Shown here: piece after piece, positions 7,071 to 15,966 of the stretch
How positions within the stretch are numbered: the first letter of the stretch is position 1
How the letters are laid out: each line of letters begins with the position of its first letter
Source: Paenibacillus terrae
GTDB taxonomy: Bacteria; Bacillota; Bacilli; Paenibacillales; Paenibacillaceae
Direction: 5' to 3'
Assembly (NCBI RefSeq): GCF_005217525.1
Contig: NZ_PNXQ01000002.1
Span: 153,182 to 209,561 of the forward strand
DNA: 56,380 bases
The notes under the pieces: model-generated
The model's database searches: none
What the model saw: the letters and a program-made list of their open reading frames with translations, nothing else
What the model was told of the DNA's origin: nothing
Position numbers and translations under genes: made by a program

Positions 7071-9014
7071 TCAGGATCGCCCGAAATCCAGGGCAAATTT
7101 GGCGTATCCCTCTGCGGTCAATCCTTCATAAAGCAACTCTGGATAGGCTTGCGCGGCATCTGTTGCTTGCGGTGAGGTCAGGAATGTCACGTGCGGGCGG
7201 CCCGGCCATGGTGAGAGGGACCAGTGACCGTCTGCTTTGGGCGTCAACGTCTTCATATGCCGCACATATTCAGTCAGCACATGCCGATTTTCATCCGGTG
7301 AAGCGAGTACGATTCGTTCCCCACCCGGATTGACCAATGTAGAGGAAAACGCACGATAATTGTTCGTGACAACCAAATAGCTTCGCTGCATATCCATCGG
7401 CGCTCCATCCAAGGACATATGAATGATTCTGTGCGCATCCGGTTCCTTCAATATTCCAGCAGCATCATATCTGGCGGGCTGCGTCACATCAATCTGGTAC
7501 CCAATCCCGTCAATGATATCGAAGTTAAAGCTCGGAAAATCCGAATCAATCAGCTCTTGCTCCTGTTCTGCATAAGGATCAATTTGTCGGAATTGTCCAG
7601 CAGACCATTCGAGCCATTCCCGAATTTCTCCCCCGGTCAGTTGGACGACATGCAGCGTGTTTGGAAAATTGTACAGGTCGGCGATATGCTTGATCGCCAA
7701 AGTCCCCTCTGGAATATCGGTATAATACGAGGGACCGTATCTGCCGCCTGTTTTAAAAGGAGCTGCTGCCGACAAAACGGGCAGACCTTCGTACTCACTC
7801 CCCTGCATCTGCTGCTTCACATACCAAATTTGCGCGTCGTTCACGAGTTGAACGGAAGCATCGTCCATCACCTGGGCAAAAAAGCTGTTTACTGCTAACG
7901 TCGTCTGGCCAACAGGTGCGCGAATATAGTCCAGTGTTTCGGCATGCTCTTCCGCAACCGCCTGCTGAATGGCAGTATCCGGCTGCACCAGTGCTTGCTT
8001 GCGTACGGGATCATACACCGGACGTACCTCTGCAGAAGAGGCAGCCACTTGCCACGCTCCGTCTATAAGGATCAGGTCCAGATCTATGACACCCAGATGA
8101 TCTCCCCAAAAGCCCGGCTCTACCGCCGGAATATCATGGATGGTGCCTAGCTCCACGTTAACACCCGTTTTACCAACAAACGAAGGGCCGGGGAATACTT
8201 TATGCGCATGACCAAACAAAATAGCGTCGATCCCTTCTACATTGCTCAGATGCAGCACCGCATTTTCCATATATGGCGTTTCAGGAATATCTTCGAAGCC
8301 CGCGTGAGGCATGGCAATAATCAGATCGGCTCCCTCGGCCTTCATTTGCGGAATAAACCGTCTTGCGCTCTCCAGCATATCCTTGACGATAATTTTTCCT
8401 TCCAGCCATGCCTTGTCCCATTGCATAATTTGCGGAGGCACAAACCCGATAATCCCCACCTTCAACAGGTGTTTGCCGCCTGCTTCATCCTCCACCGTCT
8501 TATCCAGTATCAGATAAGGTGTAAAATAATTTCGTTCTTTTTCTACGAATGTATGGCTATCTGTAAAAATATCTGTCTCCACCTGCATATAGATGTTGGC
8601 ATTGATATATGGAAATTCCGCTCCTTGAATGCAAGTCTGTAAATATTCCAATCCATAGTTAAATTCGTGATTTCCAATATTGCCCGCTTCGTACCCAAGC
8701 AGATTCATCGCTTTGTAGGCGGGATGCACGGCGTCCGGATCCTGTTGGAGACGCTGCACAGCATAATCCCCCATCGGATTGCCTTGAATAACATCCCCGT
8801 TATCCAGCAGCAGGTGGTTAGGTACTTCGGACCGAGCCGCCTGAATTAGACTGGCTGTTTGCGCAAGACCGTACTGAAGCGTTTCCCGATCCGTATAATA
8901 ATCGTAATTCCACAAGCTGACATGCAGATCGGTCGTAACCATAATACGAAATTTCACCCTCACAGGACATAGCGTCTGCTGTCGTACCTCTTTATTGATA
9001 TCTGAAATATCCAA
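7071..9014 (-). CDS. 2',3'-cyclic-nucleotide 2'-phosphodiesterase/3'-nucleotidase (CpdB/YfkN-like), no signal peptide
   Basis: A 647-residue two-domain enzyme. The N-terminal metallophosphoesterase domain shows TTDLHVSLWNYDYY, LLDNGDVIQGNPMGDY, GNHEFNYG and GHAHKVFPGP, which supply the two-metal ligands. The C-terminal 5'-nucleotidase domain binds the base. Homologues are usually exported or wall-anchored, but this start (TTG with GGGAG 7 nt upstream) gives no signal sequence or LPXTG, so the enzyme would act in the cytoplasm. It diverges from phnD, and the shared region carries a Pho-box-like repeat on this gene's strand (9070-9086). That suggests induction when phosphate is short, to recover phosphate from RNA breakdown products. 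Confidence 0.85.
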   Translation of the reverse strand: MDISDINKEVRQQTLCPVRVKFRIMVTTDLHVSLWNYDYYTDRETLQYGLAQTASLIQAARSEVPNHLLLDNGDVIQGNPMGDYAVQRLQQDPDAVHPAYKAMNLLGYEAGNIGNHEFNYGLEYLQTCIQGAEFPYINANIYMQVETDIFTDSHTFVEKERNYFTPYLILDKTVEDEAGGKHLLKVGIIGFVPPQIMQWDKAWLEGKIIVKDMLESARRFIPQMKAEGADLIIAMPHAGFEDIPETPYMENAVLHLSNVEGIDAILFGHAHKVFPGPSFVGKTGVNVELGTIHDIPAVEPGFWGDHLGVIDLDLILIDGAWQVAASSAEVRPVYDPVRKQALVQPDTAIQQAVAEEHAETLDYIRAPVGQTTLAVNSFFAQVMDDASVQLVNDAQIWYVKQQMQGSEYEGLPVLSAAAPFKTGGRYGPSYYTDIPEGTLAIKHIADLYNFPNTLHVVQLTGGEIREWLEWSAGQFRQIDPYAEQEQELIDSDFPSFNFDIIDGIGYQIDVTQPARYDAAGILKEPDAHRIIHMSLDGAPMDMQRSYLVVTNNYRAFSSTLVNPGGERIVLASPDENRHVLTEYVRHMKTLTPKADGHWSLSPWPGRPHVTFLTSPQATDAAQAYPELLYEGLTAEGYAKFALDFGRS

Positions 9015-9069
9015 TCCTGTTCTCTCCCTCAGCTTCGGTCTTAGAGCTTGAACAAGTCTAACAGGGTAC

Positions 9070-9086
9070 TGTTAAGAGAATGTTAA
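9070..9086 (-). promoter_or_regulatory. Candidate PhoP box upstream of the cyclic-nucleotide phosphodiesterase
   Basis: Two perfect TTAACA hexamers in direct repeat are separated by 5 bp (11-bp period). This is the PhoP-box layout known from Bacillus subtilis. A weaker third repeat (TTTCTG) lies 11 bp upstream. The site ends about 56 nt from the TTG start. Confidence 0.55.
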
Positions 9087-9175
9087 ATGAACAGAAATGA
9101 GAGAGTATAAGATATATTTTACATACTTTTTACCAAAGTCAGGAATGGTTTTTACCCTAGTGACCGGACTAACTG

Positions 9176-9204
9176 TTAAGATTCTGTTTGTCACAGAATT
9201 TACA
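9176..9204 (+). promoter_or_regulatory. Candidate PhoP box / palindrome upstream of phnD
   Basis: TTAAGA, TTTGTC and TTTACA occur with 11- and 12-bp spacing, resembling degenerate PhoP repeats. The same stretch holds a perfect inverted repeat ATTCTGT/ACAGAAT (9181-9199), so another regulator is also possible. Confidence 0.35.
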
Positions 9205-9253
9205 GACTTTTTCAATTTTATTTTCGTTATTACTATTTTAGGGGGAAATTATT

Positions 9254-10222
9254 TTGTTTAAAAAAGCACTGACCTTGTGCATGACTTTCACACTGGCTGC
9301 GGGTCTCGCAGCATGCGGCTCCAATGCGAGCAATAATAACAGCGCGTCTACTCCAGGCACAGATGGCACGAAAAGCGAAAGCACAGCCTATGTTCCTACA
9401 GAGTTAAAAGTGCAGTTCGTTCCTTCCCAAAATGCAGATACGCTCGAAGCCAAAGCCAAGCCGCTCGAAAAGCTACTGGGCGACAAGCTCGGAATCCCGG
9501 TAAAAGTAACCGTGTCTCCTGACTTCAACACGATTGTGGAAGCCATGTCCTCCAAACAGGTAGATGTAGGTTTCCTTCCACCGAATGCCTATGTTCTGGC
9601 ACACGATAACCGTAAAGCGGCTGACTTGCTGCTGCAAGCCCAACGCTACGGCATTGAAGACGGTACAGGCAAGGATACAGCTGAAAAAGTAAACTTTTAT
9701 AAATCCATGATCGTGGTGAAAAAAGATTCTCCGATTCAAAGCCTGGCTGATCTGAAGGGTAAAAAAATTGGCTGGCAAAATGTAACCTCCTCCGCAGGCT
9801 ATGTGTATCCTGCAGCAGAGCTGAAAAAAGCCGGCGTGGACCCGGACACGGATGTCCAGGGTGTAACGATCAAAGGCCATGATGCCGCTATTCTGGCGCT
9901 ACTGAACGGTCAGGTTGATGCTGTAGCTGTTTTCCAGGATGCACGCAACACGGTAAAGAAGGAAATTCCGGATGTATTTGAAAAAACACGTGTCATTCAT
10001 TACACCGCTAAAATTCCGAATGATACGGTCAGCGTACGTTCCGATATGGATCAAGCGTGGAGAGACAAAATCAGCCAAGCCTTTATAGATATCGCCAAAG
10101 ACCCTGCGGGCGGCGAAATCATTAAAGAAATATACACGCATGTAGGCTATGAAAAGGGCGACGATAAAAACTTCGATTCTGTACGTGAATATGCCGAAGC
10201 CGTCGGCCAAGCGATTAAGTAA
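9254..10222 (+). CDS. phnD: Phosphonate/phosphite ABC transporter substrate-binding lipoprotein
   Basis: A 322-residue lipoprotein. The signal peptide ends in the lipobox GLAACG, so mature Cys21 would be lipid-anchored. The mature part has the PhnD-type type II periplasmic-binding fold: QNADTLEAKAKPLEKLLGDK, then GFLPPNAYVLA, and the domain-2 ligand loop GWQNVTSSAGYVYPA. It captures phosphonates or phosphite for the PhnC/PhnE transporter encoded next. The start is TTG with AGGGGGAAA 8 nt upstream. A hairpin terminator follows the gene, so the binding protein can be made in excess over the membrane parts. The true ligand cannot be read from sequence. Confidence 0.88.
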   Translation: MFKKALTLCMTFTLAAGLAACGSNASNNNSASTPGTDGTKSESTAYVPTELKVQFVPSQNADTLEAKAKPLEKLLGDKLGIPVKVTVSPDFNTIVEAMSSKQVDVGFLPPNAYVLAHDNRKAADLLLQAQRYGIEDGTGKDTAEKVNFYKSMIVVKKDSPIQSLADLKGKKIGWQNVTSSAGYVYPAAELKKAGVDPDTDVQGVTIKGHDAAILALLNGQVDAVAVFQDARNTVKKEIPDVFEKTRVIHYTAKIPNDTVSVRSDMDQAWRDKISQAFIDIAKDPAGGEIIKEIYTHVGYEKGDDKNFDSVREYAEAVGQAIK

Positions 10223-10285
10223 TAGGAGCAAACACGTAATTGTAATGAAGCAACAGCTACGAAACAGGCATTACGAATGACAGGG

Positions 10286-10320
10286 CAGCACCGTCCATGT
10301 ATTCATGGCGGTGTTGTTTT
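10286..10320 (+). terminator. Intercistronic terminator/attenuator between phnD and phnC
   Basis: CACCG-T-CCATG pairs with CATGG-CGGTG around a short loop (one bulged T) and is followed by TTGTTTT. It lies inside what is otherwise a co-directional operon. Confidence 0.65.
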
Positions 10321-10356
10321 CATTCCACCCCATCGGGGGGAGAAAGTTGGGAGCAT

Positions 10357-11127
10357 ATGATCGAATTCCGCAATGTATCGAAAACATACTCGAACGGCAC
10401 CAAAGGGTTGAACAATATTAATCTGACGATTAAAGAGGGCGAAATGGTCGTCATTGTTGGCTTGTCCGGTGCGGGCAAGTCCACTCTGCTGCGTTCTATT
10501 AATCGACTGCATGATATTACCTCCGGCGACATTGTCGTGGGCGGCAGGTCTGTCACGTCTGCCGGAAGCAGCGAGCTGCGCCGCATTCGCCGTGATATCG
10601 GCATGATTTTTCAAAGCTTCAATCTGGTTAAGCGGTCCACCGTGCTCCGCAATGTACTTTCCGGCCGCGTCGGCTATCATTCGACGCTCAGAACCATTCT
10701 TGGCCTCTTCCCGAAGGAGGATGTCGAGCTGGCCCTAACGGCACTGGAACGCGTGAACATCCGCGAAAAGGCCTACAGCCGGGCCGATGAGCTGTCCGGC
10801 GGACAGCAGCAGCGCGTATCCATCGCCCGCGCTCTGGCCCAGGAGGCCAAGATTATTCTGGCGGATGAGCCTGTCGCATCGCTTGATCCGCTGACTACCC
10901 GCCAGGTCATGGACGACCTCCAGCGGATCAACCGCGAAATGCAGATTACAACCATCGTCAATCTGCATTTCATTGATCTGGCGCGCGAATATGCGACGCG
11001 GATTATTGGGCTGCGCGCCGGGGAGGTCGTCTTTGACGGCACGCCGGAGGAAGCTACGGATGACGCCTTTGCGGAAATCTACGGCCGGGCCATCAAGCAT
11101 GATGAGCTGCTGGGAGTGGGATCATGA
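10357..11127 (+). CDS. phnC: Phosphonate/phosphite ABC transporter ATP-binding protein
   Basis: A 256-residue ABC ATPase from the ATG at 10357 ([14 protein letters not shown]). The frame is open further upstream to 10297 but that extension is not ABC-like. Walker [10 protein letters not shown] is at residues 35-43, the Q-loop is MIFQSFNLV, the signature LSGGQQQR, and Walker B is [13 protein letters not shown] with a downstream H-loop in VNLHFID. It energises uptake through the two PhnE-type permeases that follow. GGGAG lies only 3 nt before the ATG and GGGGGGAG lies 14 nt before, so the exact ribosome site is uncertain. Its stop overlaps the next start (ATGA). Confidence 0.9.
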   Translation: MIEFRNVSKTYSNGTKGLNNINLTIKEGEMVVIVGLSGAGKSTLLRSINRLHDITSGDIVVGGRSVTSAGSSELRRIRRDIGMIFQSFNLVKRSTVLRNVLSGRVGYHSTLRTILGLFPKEDVELALTALERVNIREKAYSRADELSGGQQQRVSIARALAQEAKIILADEPVASLDPLTTRQVMDDLQRINREMQITTIVNLHFIDLAREYATRIIGLRAGEVVFDGTPEEATDDAFAEIYGRAIKHDELLGVGS

Positions 11128-11978
11128 AGCCCGACTCTACTACCCAGCCGCTCTCTTCGACGCCGCCGTCACCTCAAGGCGGACCGCCGCATCCATCCAA
11201 GCCGCCCGCAGGGCCAGCCCTGCCGGGTCGTTACAAGCGTTACGCCACCTGGATAATCTTTATTGTGGTGCTGGTGGCATGCTCCATTCATACGGATGCC
11301 ACACCTTACCAGTTGATCGTTGGCTTGCCGGAGATGGGCAAATTGCTGGGCGAAATGTTTCCTCCTGACTGGAGCTACCTGCCCACCATCTGGAAGCCGA
11401 TGCTGGAAACCATCCAGATTGCCATTGTCGGCACGACACTGGGTGCGTTGCTGGCTATTCCTGTCGCGTTACTGTGCGCCTACAATGTCATGCCGCGCAA
11501 GCTGATCTCGCTGCCGATGCGCACAATCCTGAACCTCGTGCGGACCGTTCCCGATCTGCTGTTTGCCTCCATCTTTGTGGCGGTGTTCGGCATCGGGCCG
11601 TTCGCAGGGATGCTCGCTCTGCTCTTCTTCTCCTTCGGTATCATAGCGAAGCTGACGTTCGAGGCGATTGAAGCGATTGATCCCGGGCCGCTGGAAGCCA
11701 TGACTGCCGTTGGCGCGAGTCGCATTCAGGTGATTGCCTTCGGAGTAGTACCGCAGGCATTGCCCTATTTTGTGTCCTACTTGCTGTACACCTTTGAGGT
11801 CAATGTACGTGCGGCTTCTGTTCTGGGGCTGGTCGGCGCGGGGGGTATCGGCCTGCTGCTCGACCGTTCACTCGGCCTGTTCCGGTATGACCGGGCAAGC
11901 ATCATTATTCTACTGACCCTCGTCATCGTTCTGGCGATTGATTATGGAAGTAACCTGCTACGGAGGAAATTATTATGA
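11124..11978 (+). CDS. phnE: Phosphonate ABC transporter permease, first PhnE-type subunit
   Basis: A 284-residue permease with about six hydrophobic segments and the cytoplasmic coupling loop [20 protein letters not shown] (EAA-type) that docks on PhnC. The first 40 residues are unusually Pro/Ser rich and cytoplasmic, an extension the second subunit lacks. The gene overlaps phnC by 4 bp and the next permease by 4 bp, indicating translational coupling. The coding GC is higher than in the surrounding AT-rich intergenic DNA. It probably forms a heterodimer with the following gene product. Confidence 0.88.
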   Translation: MKPDSTTQPLSSTPPSPQGGPPHPSKPPAGPALPGRYKRYATWIIFIVVLVACSIHTDATPYQLIVGLPEMGKLLGEMFPPDWSYLPTIWKPMLETIQIAIVGTTLGALLAIPVALLCAYNVMPRKLISLPMRTILNLVRTVPDLLFASIFVAVFGIGPFAGMLALLFFSFGIIAKLTFEAIEAIDPGPLEAMTAVGASRIQVIAFGVVPQALPYFVSYLLYTFEVNVRAASVLGLVGAGGIGLLLDRSLGLFRYDRASIIILLTLVIVLAIDYGSNLLRRKLL

Positions 11979-12772
11979 ATGATCCTACGCTTCGCAGACC
12001 TGTTGGCTCCCGCCTGCGCCTATGGGCGATAGCTATTCTGCTAATCATTATTTATATTTGGGCTTTCCGTGGGATGCAGTTCGAAGGATTACAGGGAACC
12101 GCCAAAAACGTTTCTGTCGCTATTTTGGACGGCTTCCTTCATCCAGACTGGTCATTCGTCTACATCCCTGAGGGAGAGGACTTGCTGCGCGGGCTGCTGG
12201 ATACACTGGTTATCTCCGTTCTCGGAACCTTTGTATCCGCATTTGTCTGTCTCCCGTTTGCCTTCTGGGCATCCAGCAACATGACTCGGTTACGCCCCTT
12301 GTCGGGCAGCGGTAAATTTGTACTCAGCGTCATTCGGGTATTTCCTGAAATGATCGTCGCAATTCTGTTCATCAAGGCCGTTGGACCCGGCTCATTCGCG
12401 GGTGTGCTTGCCCTCGGTATTCACTCCATCGGCATGCTGGCCAAGCTTTTTTCAGAAACGATCGAAAGCGTCGATCACGGGCCACAGGAAGCTTTGATCG
12501 CCTGTGGCGCCAACCGTTTGCAGGTGATTTTCTTCGCCGTGCTGCCGCAGGTGATTCCACAGTTCCTTTCGTATTCGCTCTACCGTTTTGAAATTAACAT
12601 TCGTTCCGCTACCACGCTCGGTCTGGTCGGTGCAGGCGGTATCGGTACTCCGCTGCTGTTTGCGCTCCAAATGCGCAACTGGAACCGCGTAGGTGTCATT
12701 TTGCTGGGCATTGTGGTCCTGATCATATTAACGGATCTGATCTCCGGCTGGCTGCGCAAGCGGATTGTATAA
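11975..12772 (+). CDS. phnE: Phosphonate ABC transporter permease, second PhnE-type subunit
   Basis: A 265-residue permease with six predicted membrane segments. Its coupling loop is EALIACGANRLQVIFFAVLP, and the C-terminal block [19 protein letters not shown] is typical of PhnE proteins. It overlaps the preceding permease by 4 bp. Two different PhnE-like genes in tandem imply a heterodimeric channel. It converges on an aminotransferase gene about 90 bp away. Confidence 0.88.
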   Translation: MNDPTLRRPVGSRLRLWAIAILLIIIYIWAFRGMQFEGLQGTAKNVSVAILDGFLHPDWSFVYIPEGEDLLRGLLDTLVISVLGTFVSAFVCLPFAFWASSNMTRLRPLSGSGKFVLSVIRVFPEMIVAILFIKAVGPGSFAGVLALGIHSIGMLAKLFSETIESVDHGPQEALIACGANRLQVIFFAVLPQVIPQFLSYSLYRFEINIRSATTLGLVGAGGIGTPLLFALQMRNWNRVGVILLGIVVLIILTDLISGWLRKRIV

Positions 12773-12795
12773 TCGACAAGATTGAAAATGCCAAA

Positions 12796-12851
12796 ATAGC
12801 CTCTCCTGTGTATAAGGGACAACATTACGCTCCCGTTACGCAGAAGAGGCT
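12796..12851. terminator. Possible bidirectional terminator between phnE and the aminotransferase gene
   Basis: AGCCTCT (near 12796) and AGAGGCT (near 12845) are inverted, the right arm followed by TTTTC and the left preceded by A-rich sequence. The loop is long (about 40 nt), so confidence is modest. Confidence 0.35.
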
Positions 12852-12862
12852 TTTCATATTCA

Positions 12863-13990
12863 TCAAATGGCCGCCAGCTCATCCATCGTCCGCCGGATTT
12901 CCCCTGCCGTATTGTAAAAATGCGGAGCCACACGGACCACATCCTTCCGCGCCGAAACGATGATATTTTGGCTTCTCAAACGGCTCTCAATCGCTGGTGC
13001 ATCAGCTACCTCAACAGCCACAAAACCAGGTAAAGCGCCCTCCCCGGAAGGCAAGCGTATGCTTAACCCTTTGCGGCGTCCATACTCCATAGAAAATTCC
13101 AACAATTCGCTCATATACGCCTGAATATCCGTGACTCCGATTTCCAGCAGCAGTTTTAAGGCTGCATTGGCGGCAAAGATACTTATGAATGAAGGCAATC
13201 CCGTCTCGAAGCGTCGGGCTCCCGCCGCCAAAACCGGGTGCGCAATATCAAACCGGGAAGCGGCCTCCTGTCCGAGCCAGCCGGTAAGTCTGGGCTTGAA
13301 GCGGTCTATCCAATCGTTGCTCACATAAAGAAAAGCGACTCCCGGAATCCCCAGCATATATTTGCGGGCTCCCGCCACCAGAATATCCACGTCCATCGCT
13401 TTTACATCCATAGGTATGATTCCCGCAGACTGATAGGCATCCACAAACAGCAACGCCTGATTTTGGTGAGCCACATTCGCCATGGATTTAAGATCCTGCT
13501 GAAATCCATTGATATAGTTTACATGGGACACCATAACGAGCGCTGTATTTTCGGTAATGTGTTCCTTATACTGCTGCAAAGTAACCTTACCATGGGTGGA
13601 GGGGATACAACGAATGTGCTCACGGAATCTGTCCTGCGCTTGCCAGATGTGCCCTACCGTGGGAAAGTCACTGTCCGCGTACACGATTCCTTCTTTGCCC
13701 GATACATAAGGAAGTGCAGTTGCCACCCCTGCAATCGCCTCAGAGGCTGAGGACAGCACCGCAATCTCGTCAGGCTGCGCCCCGATCAGTTTGGCAAAAT
13801 GTCCCCTGGCTTCCTCCAGCCGTGCCATAGACAGGTCGCCGTTATGCCCATGTTGCAGCAAACTTCGATGGTATTCCTCAATGGCGGCTGAAACCGGCCT
13901 GGATATGGCTCCTTGGGAGCAGCTCCCTAAATGAATATGTGAAGACAGCACTGGAAATAGCTGACGGTAGGACTGAAACGGATGTTTCAT
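12863..13990 (-). CDS. Class V PLP-dependent aminotransferase (cysteine desulfurase/epimerase-like)
   Basis: A 375-residue fold-type I enzyme. The PLP lysine is K210 in VAGARKYMLG, the cofactor aspartate is D184 in FVDAYQSAG with Q187, and VSHVNYINGFQQD is the conserved strand before it. No mobile catalytic-loop cysteine typical of NifS/SufS is obvious, so desulfurase activity is doubtful. The protein resembles isopenicillin-N-epimerase-like or kynureninase-like members. It lies downstream of the sulfate uptake operon on the same strand with a 164-bp gap, so co-transcription is possible but no sulfur role is shown. Substrate unknown. Confidence 0.75.
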   Translation of the reverse strand: MKHPFQSYRQLFPVLSSHIHLGSCSQGAISRPVSAAIEEYHRSLLQHGHNGDLSMARLEEARGHFAKLIGAQPDEIAVLSSASEAIAGVATALPYVSGKEGIVYADSDFPTVGHIWQAQDRFREHIRCIPSTHGKVTLQQYKEHITENTALVMVSHVNYINGFQQDLKSMANVAHQNQALLFVDAYQSAGIIPMDVKAMDVDILVAGARKYMLGIPGVAFLYVSNDWIDRFKPRLTGWLGQEAASRFDIAHPVLAAGARRFETGLPSFISIFAANAALKLLLEIGVTDIQAYMSELLEFSMEYGRRKGLSIRLPSGEGALPGFVAVEVADAPAIESRLRSQNIIVSARKDVVRVAPHFYNTAGEIRRTMDELAAI

Positions 13991-14154
13991 AATTCCCTTC
14001 GCTCCTCTTCGGCACAGCTATGTGCCTTGATATGTCATTTTATTATCCATATAAGCCATCTTAGAACAAGGGCCTCCCTTCCCATCTTATCGTCAAACAT
14101 CGACAATAGACGCGAAGAGAGACCCTGTGGGATCAAGCACATTCCTTCATTTTA

Positions 14155-15030
14155 TTAATGAATCCGTTTGCGGCCAAACCAGCTTTTAAGCACCAAGGTG
14201 GCGAGAGCCAGCAGCAGCAGCAGCGAGGCCACCGCAAAGGATGCCGAGAATTGATATTCGTTATACAAAATTTCCACATGGAGCGGCAGTGTGTTTGTCT
14301 CTCCACGGATATGTCCCGAGACGACGGACACCGCCCCGAATTCACCCATGGCTCTCGCATTACACAAAATAATACCATACAGAAGGCCCCACTTGATGTT
14401 CGGCAGCGTCACCTTCCAGAAAATACGCCAGCCGCGTGCGCCCAGCATGACAGCGGCTTCTTCTTCCTGCTGTCCCTGATCCTCCATCATTGGAATAAGT
14501 TCTCGCGCCACAAAAGGAAAGGTGATGAACAGCGTCGCCAAAATAATGCCCGGCAAGGCAAAAATAATTTTGATATCATGCTCGTCCAGCCACGGGCCAA
14601 GCCAGCCCTGTGCGCCAAATACCAGCACATACATCAATCCACCGACGACAGGAGAGATGGCAAAGGGTAAATCAATCAGGGTGACCAGCAAGCCCTTGCC
14701 GCGAAATTGAAATTTTGTAATCAGCCAGGCGGCGGCTACGCCAAATACCGTGTTCAGCGGTACCGTGATTGCTGCCACCAGCAGCGTCAGCCGCAACGCC
14801 GACATGGCGTCCGGGTCGCGTAACGCTTCAACATATACGCTCCAGCCCTGCTTGAGCGCTTCGGTAAGCACGACGATCAGCGGCAGTACCAGTACCCACA
14901 GCAAAGCCAGAAAAGCGGCACCGATCAGCGCCCATTTCACCCAAGGGGCTTCAGTTGTGACCCTGTTGGGCGGTGCAGATGAAGGCACAGGTGCATGGGA
15001 AAGCACTTGTCCGGTTATCGCTTGTGACAT
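14155..15030 (-). CDS. cysW: Sulfate ABC transporter permease CysW
   Basis: A 291-residue permease with about six membrane segments after a 25-residue cytoplasmic N-terminus. The coupling loop is EEAAVMLGARGWRIFWKVTLP, and GEFGAVSVVSGHIRGET is the conserved CysW block. It forms a heterodimer with CysT to import sulfate or thiosulfate delivered by Sbp. It is last in the order sbp-cysT-cysW, with AGGAGG 10 nt before the ATG. No cysA ATPase gene follows, so the ATPase must be encoded elsewhere. Confidence 0.92.
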   Translation of the reverse strand: MSQAITGQVLSHAPVPSSAPPNRVTTEAPWVKWALIGAAFLALLWVLVLPLIVVLTEALKQGWSVYVEALRDPDAMSALRLTLLVAAITVPLNTVFGVAAAWLITKFQFRGKGLLVTLIDLPFAISPVVGGLMYVLVFGAQGWLGPWLDEHDIKIIFALPGIILATLFITFPFVARELIPMMEDQGQQEEEAAVMLGARGWRIFWKVTLPNIKWGLLYGIILCNARAMGEFGAVSVVSGHIRGETNTLPLHVEILYNEYQFSASFAVASLLLLLALATLVLKSWFGRKRIH

Positions 15031-15105
15031 GATGTTTTTTCCTCCTTAAACTGCGGATGTACCGCTATCGTGTGAACCAAACGCATACTGTCCTGCGTGA
15101 TAACG

Positions 15106-15939
15106 TTAGACGGTACGCCGCCGCGACCAACGCTGAATGCTGTTAATCACCAGCAGCAGCAGGAATGAAATAACCAACAGCAGCAAGGCTACCGCCGTAG
15201 CTCCTGCATAGTCATTTTGCTCCAGCTTGGACATAATGAGCAGCGGAGCGATCTCGGTCTTCATCGGCATATTACCGGAAATGAAGACGACTGAGCCGTA
15301 CTCCCCGATGCCACGGGCAAAGGCGAGCGCAAAGCCCGTCAGCAGCGGCGGCACAAGCTCCGGCACAATAACGCTGCGGAAGGTGCGCCATCTGCTGGCA
15401 CCCAGCGTAGCAGCGACCTCCTCCTCGTCCTTGTCCAGCTCCTCCAGCACAGGCTGGACCGTCCGCACGACGAACGGGATGCCGATAAACATCAGCGCGA
15501 GCGTAATGCCCGTCTGCGAGTATGCCATCTTCCAGCCAAGCGGTTCGAACAACGAACCGATCCAGCCATTTTGCGCATATAGAGCCGTCAAAGCAACACC
15601 CGCAACCGCCGTGGGCAAAGCAAAGGGCAGATCAATCACCGCATCAAAAATCCGTTTTCCCGGAAATTCATAACGCACCAGCACCCAGGCGATCAGCAGG
15701 CCAAGGAACAGGTCAATCAACGCCGCAGCGGCAGCACACAAAAAACTTACCTTATAAGAAGCCAATACCCTGACGTCAGTCGCCACATCCCAAAACTTCC
15801 CCCACGTCAATCCAGTTGAGTTCAGCAGCAATGCCGATAAAGGCACCAGCACCACCAGACTGAGGTACAGCACACTATATCCCATCGTTAAACCGAATCC
15901 GGGAAGTACGCGTTTTCGGGTGACCTGCACTTGACTCAT
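15106..15939 (-). CDS. cysT: Sulfate ABC transporter permease CysT
   Basis: A 277-residue membrane permease. The coupling loop is [21 protein letters not shown] and the family block [20 protein letters not shown] is near residue 210. It partners with CysW. The gene lies 27 bp after sbp and 75 bp before cysW, consistent with one transcript controlled by the leader RNA upstream of sbp. Confidence 0.92.
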   Translation of the reverse strand: MSQVQVTRKRVLPGFGLTMGYSVLYLSLVVLVPLSALLLNSTGLTWGKFWDVATDVRVLASYKVSFLCAAAAALIDLFLGLLIAWVLVRYEFPGKRIFDAVIDLPFALPTAVAGVALTALYAQNGWIGSLFEPLGWKMAYSQTGITLALMFIGIPFVVRTVQPVLEELDKDEEEVAATLGASRWRTFRSVIVPELVPPLLTGFALAFARGIGEYGSVVFISGNMPMKTEIAPLLIMSKLEQNDYAGATAVALLLLVISFLLLLVINSIQRWSRRRTV

Positions 15940-15966
15940 GTTCTGTCCATCCCTCTCTGCAACCTA

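Noticed and set aside
12863..13990. A cysteine desulfurase serving the sulfate operon
   Set aside because: The catalytic cysteine loop of NifS/SufS is not evident and adjacency alone is weak; annotated only as a class V aminotransferase.
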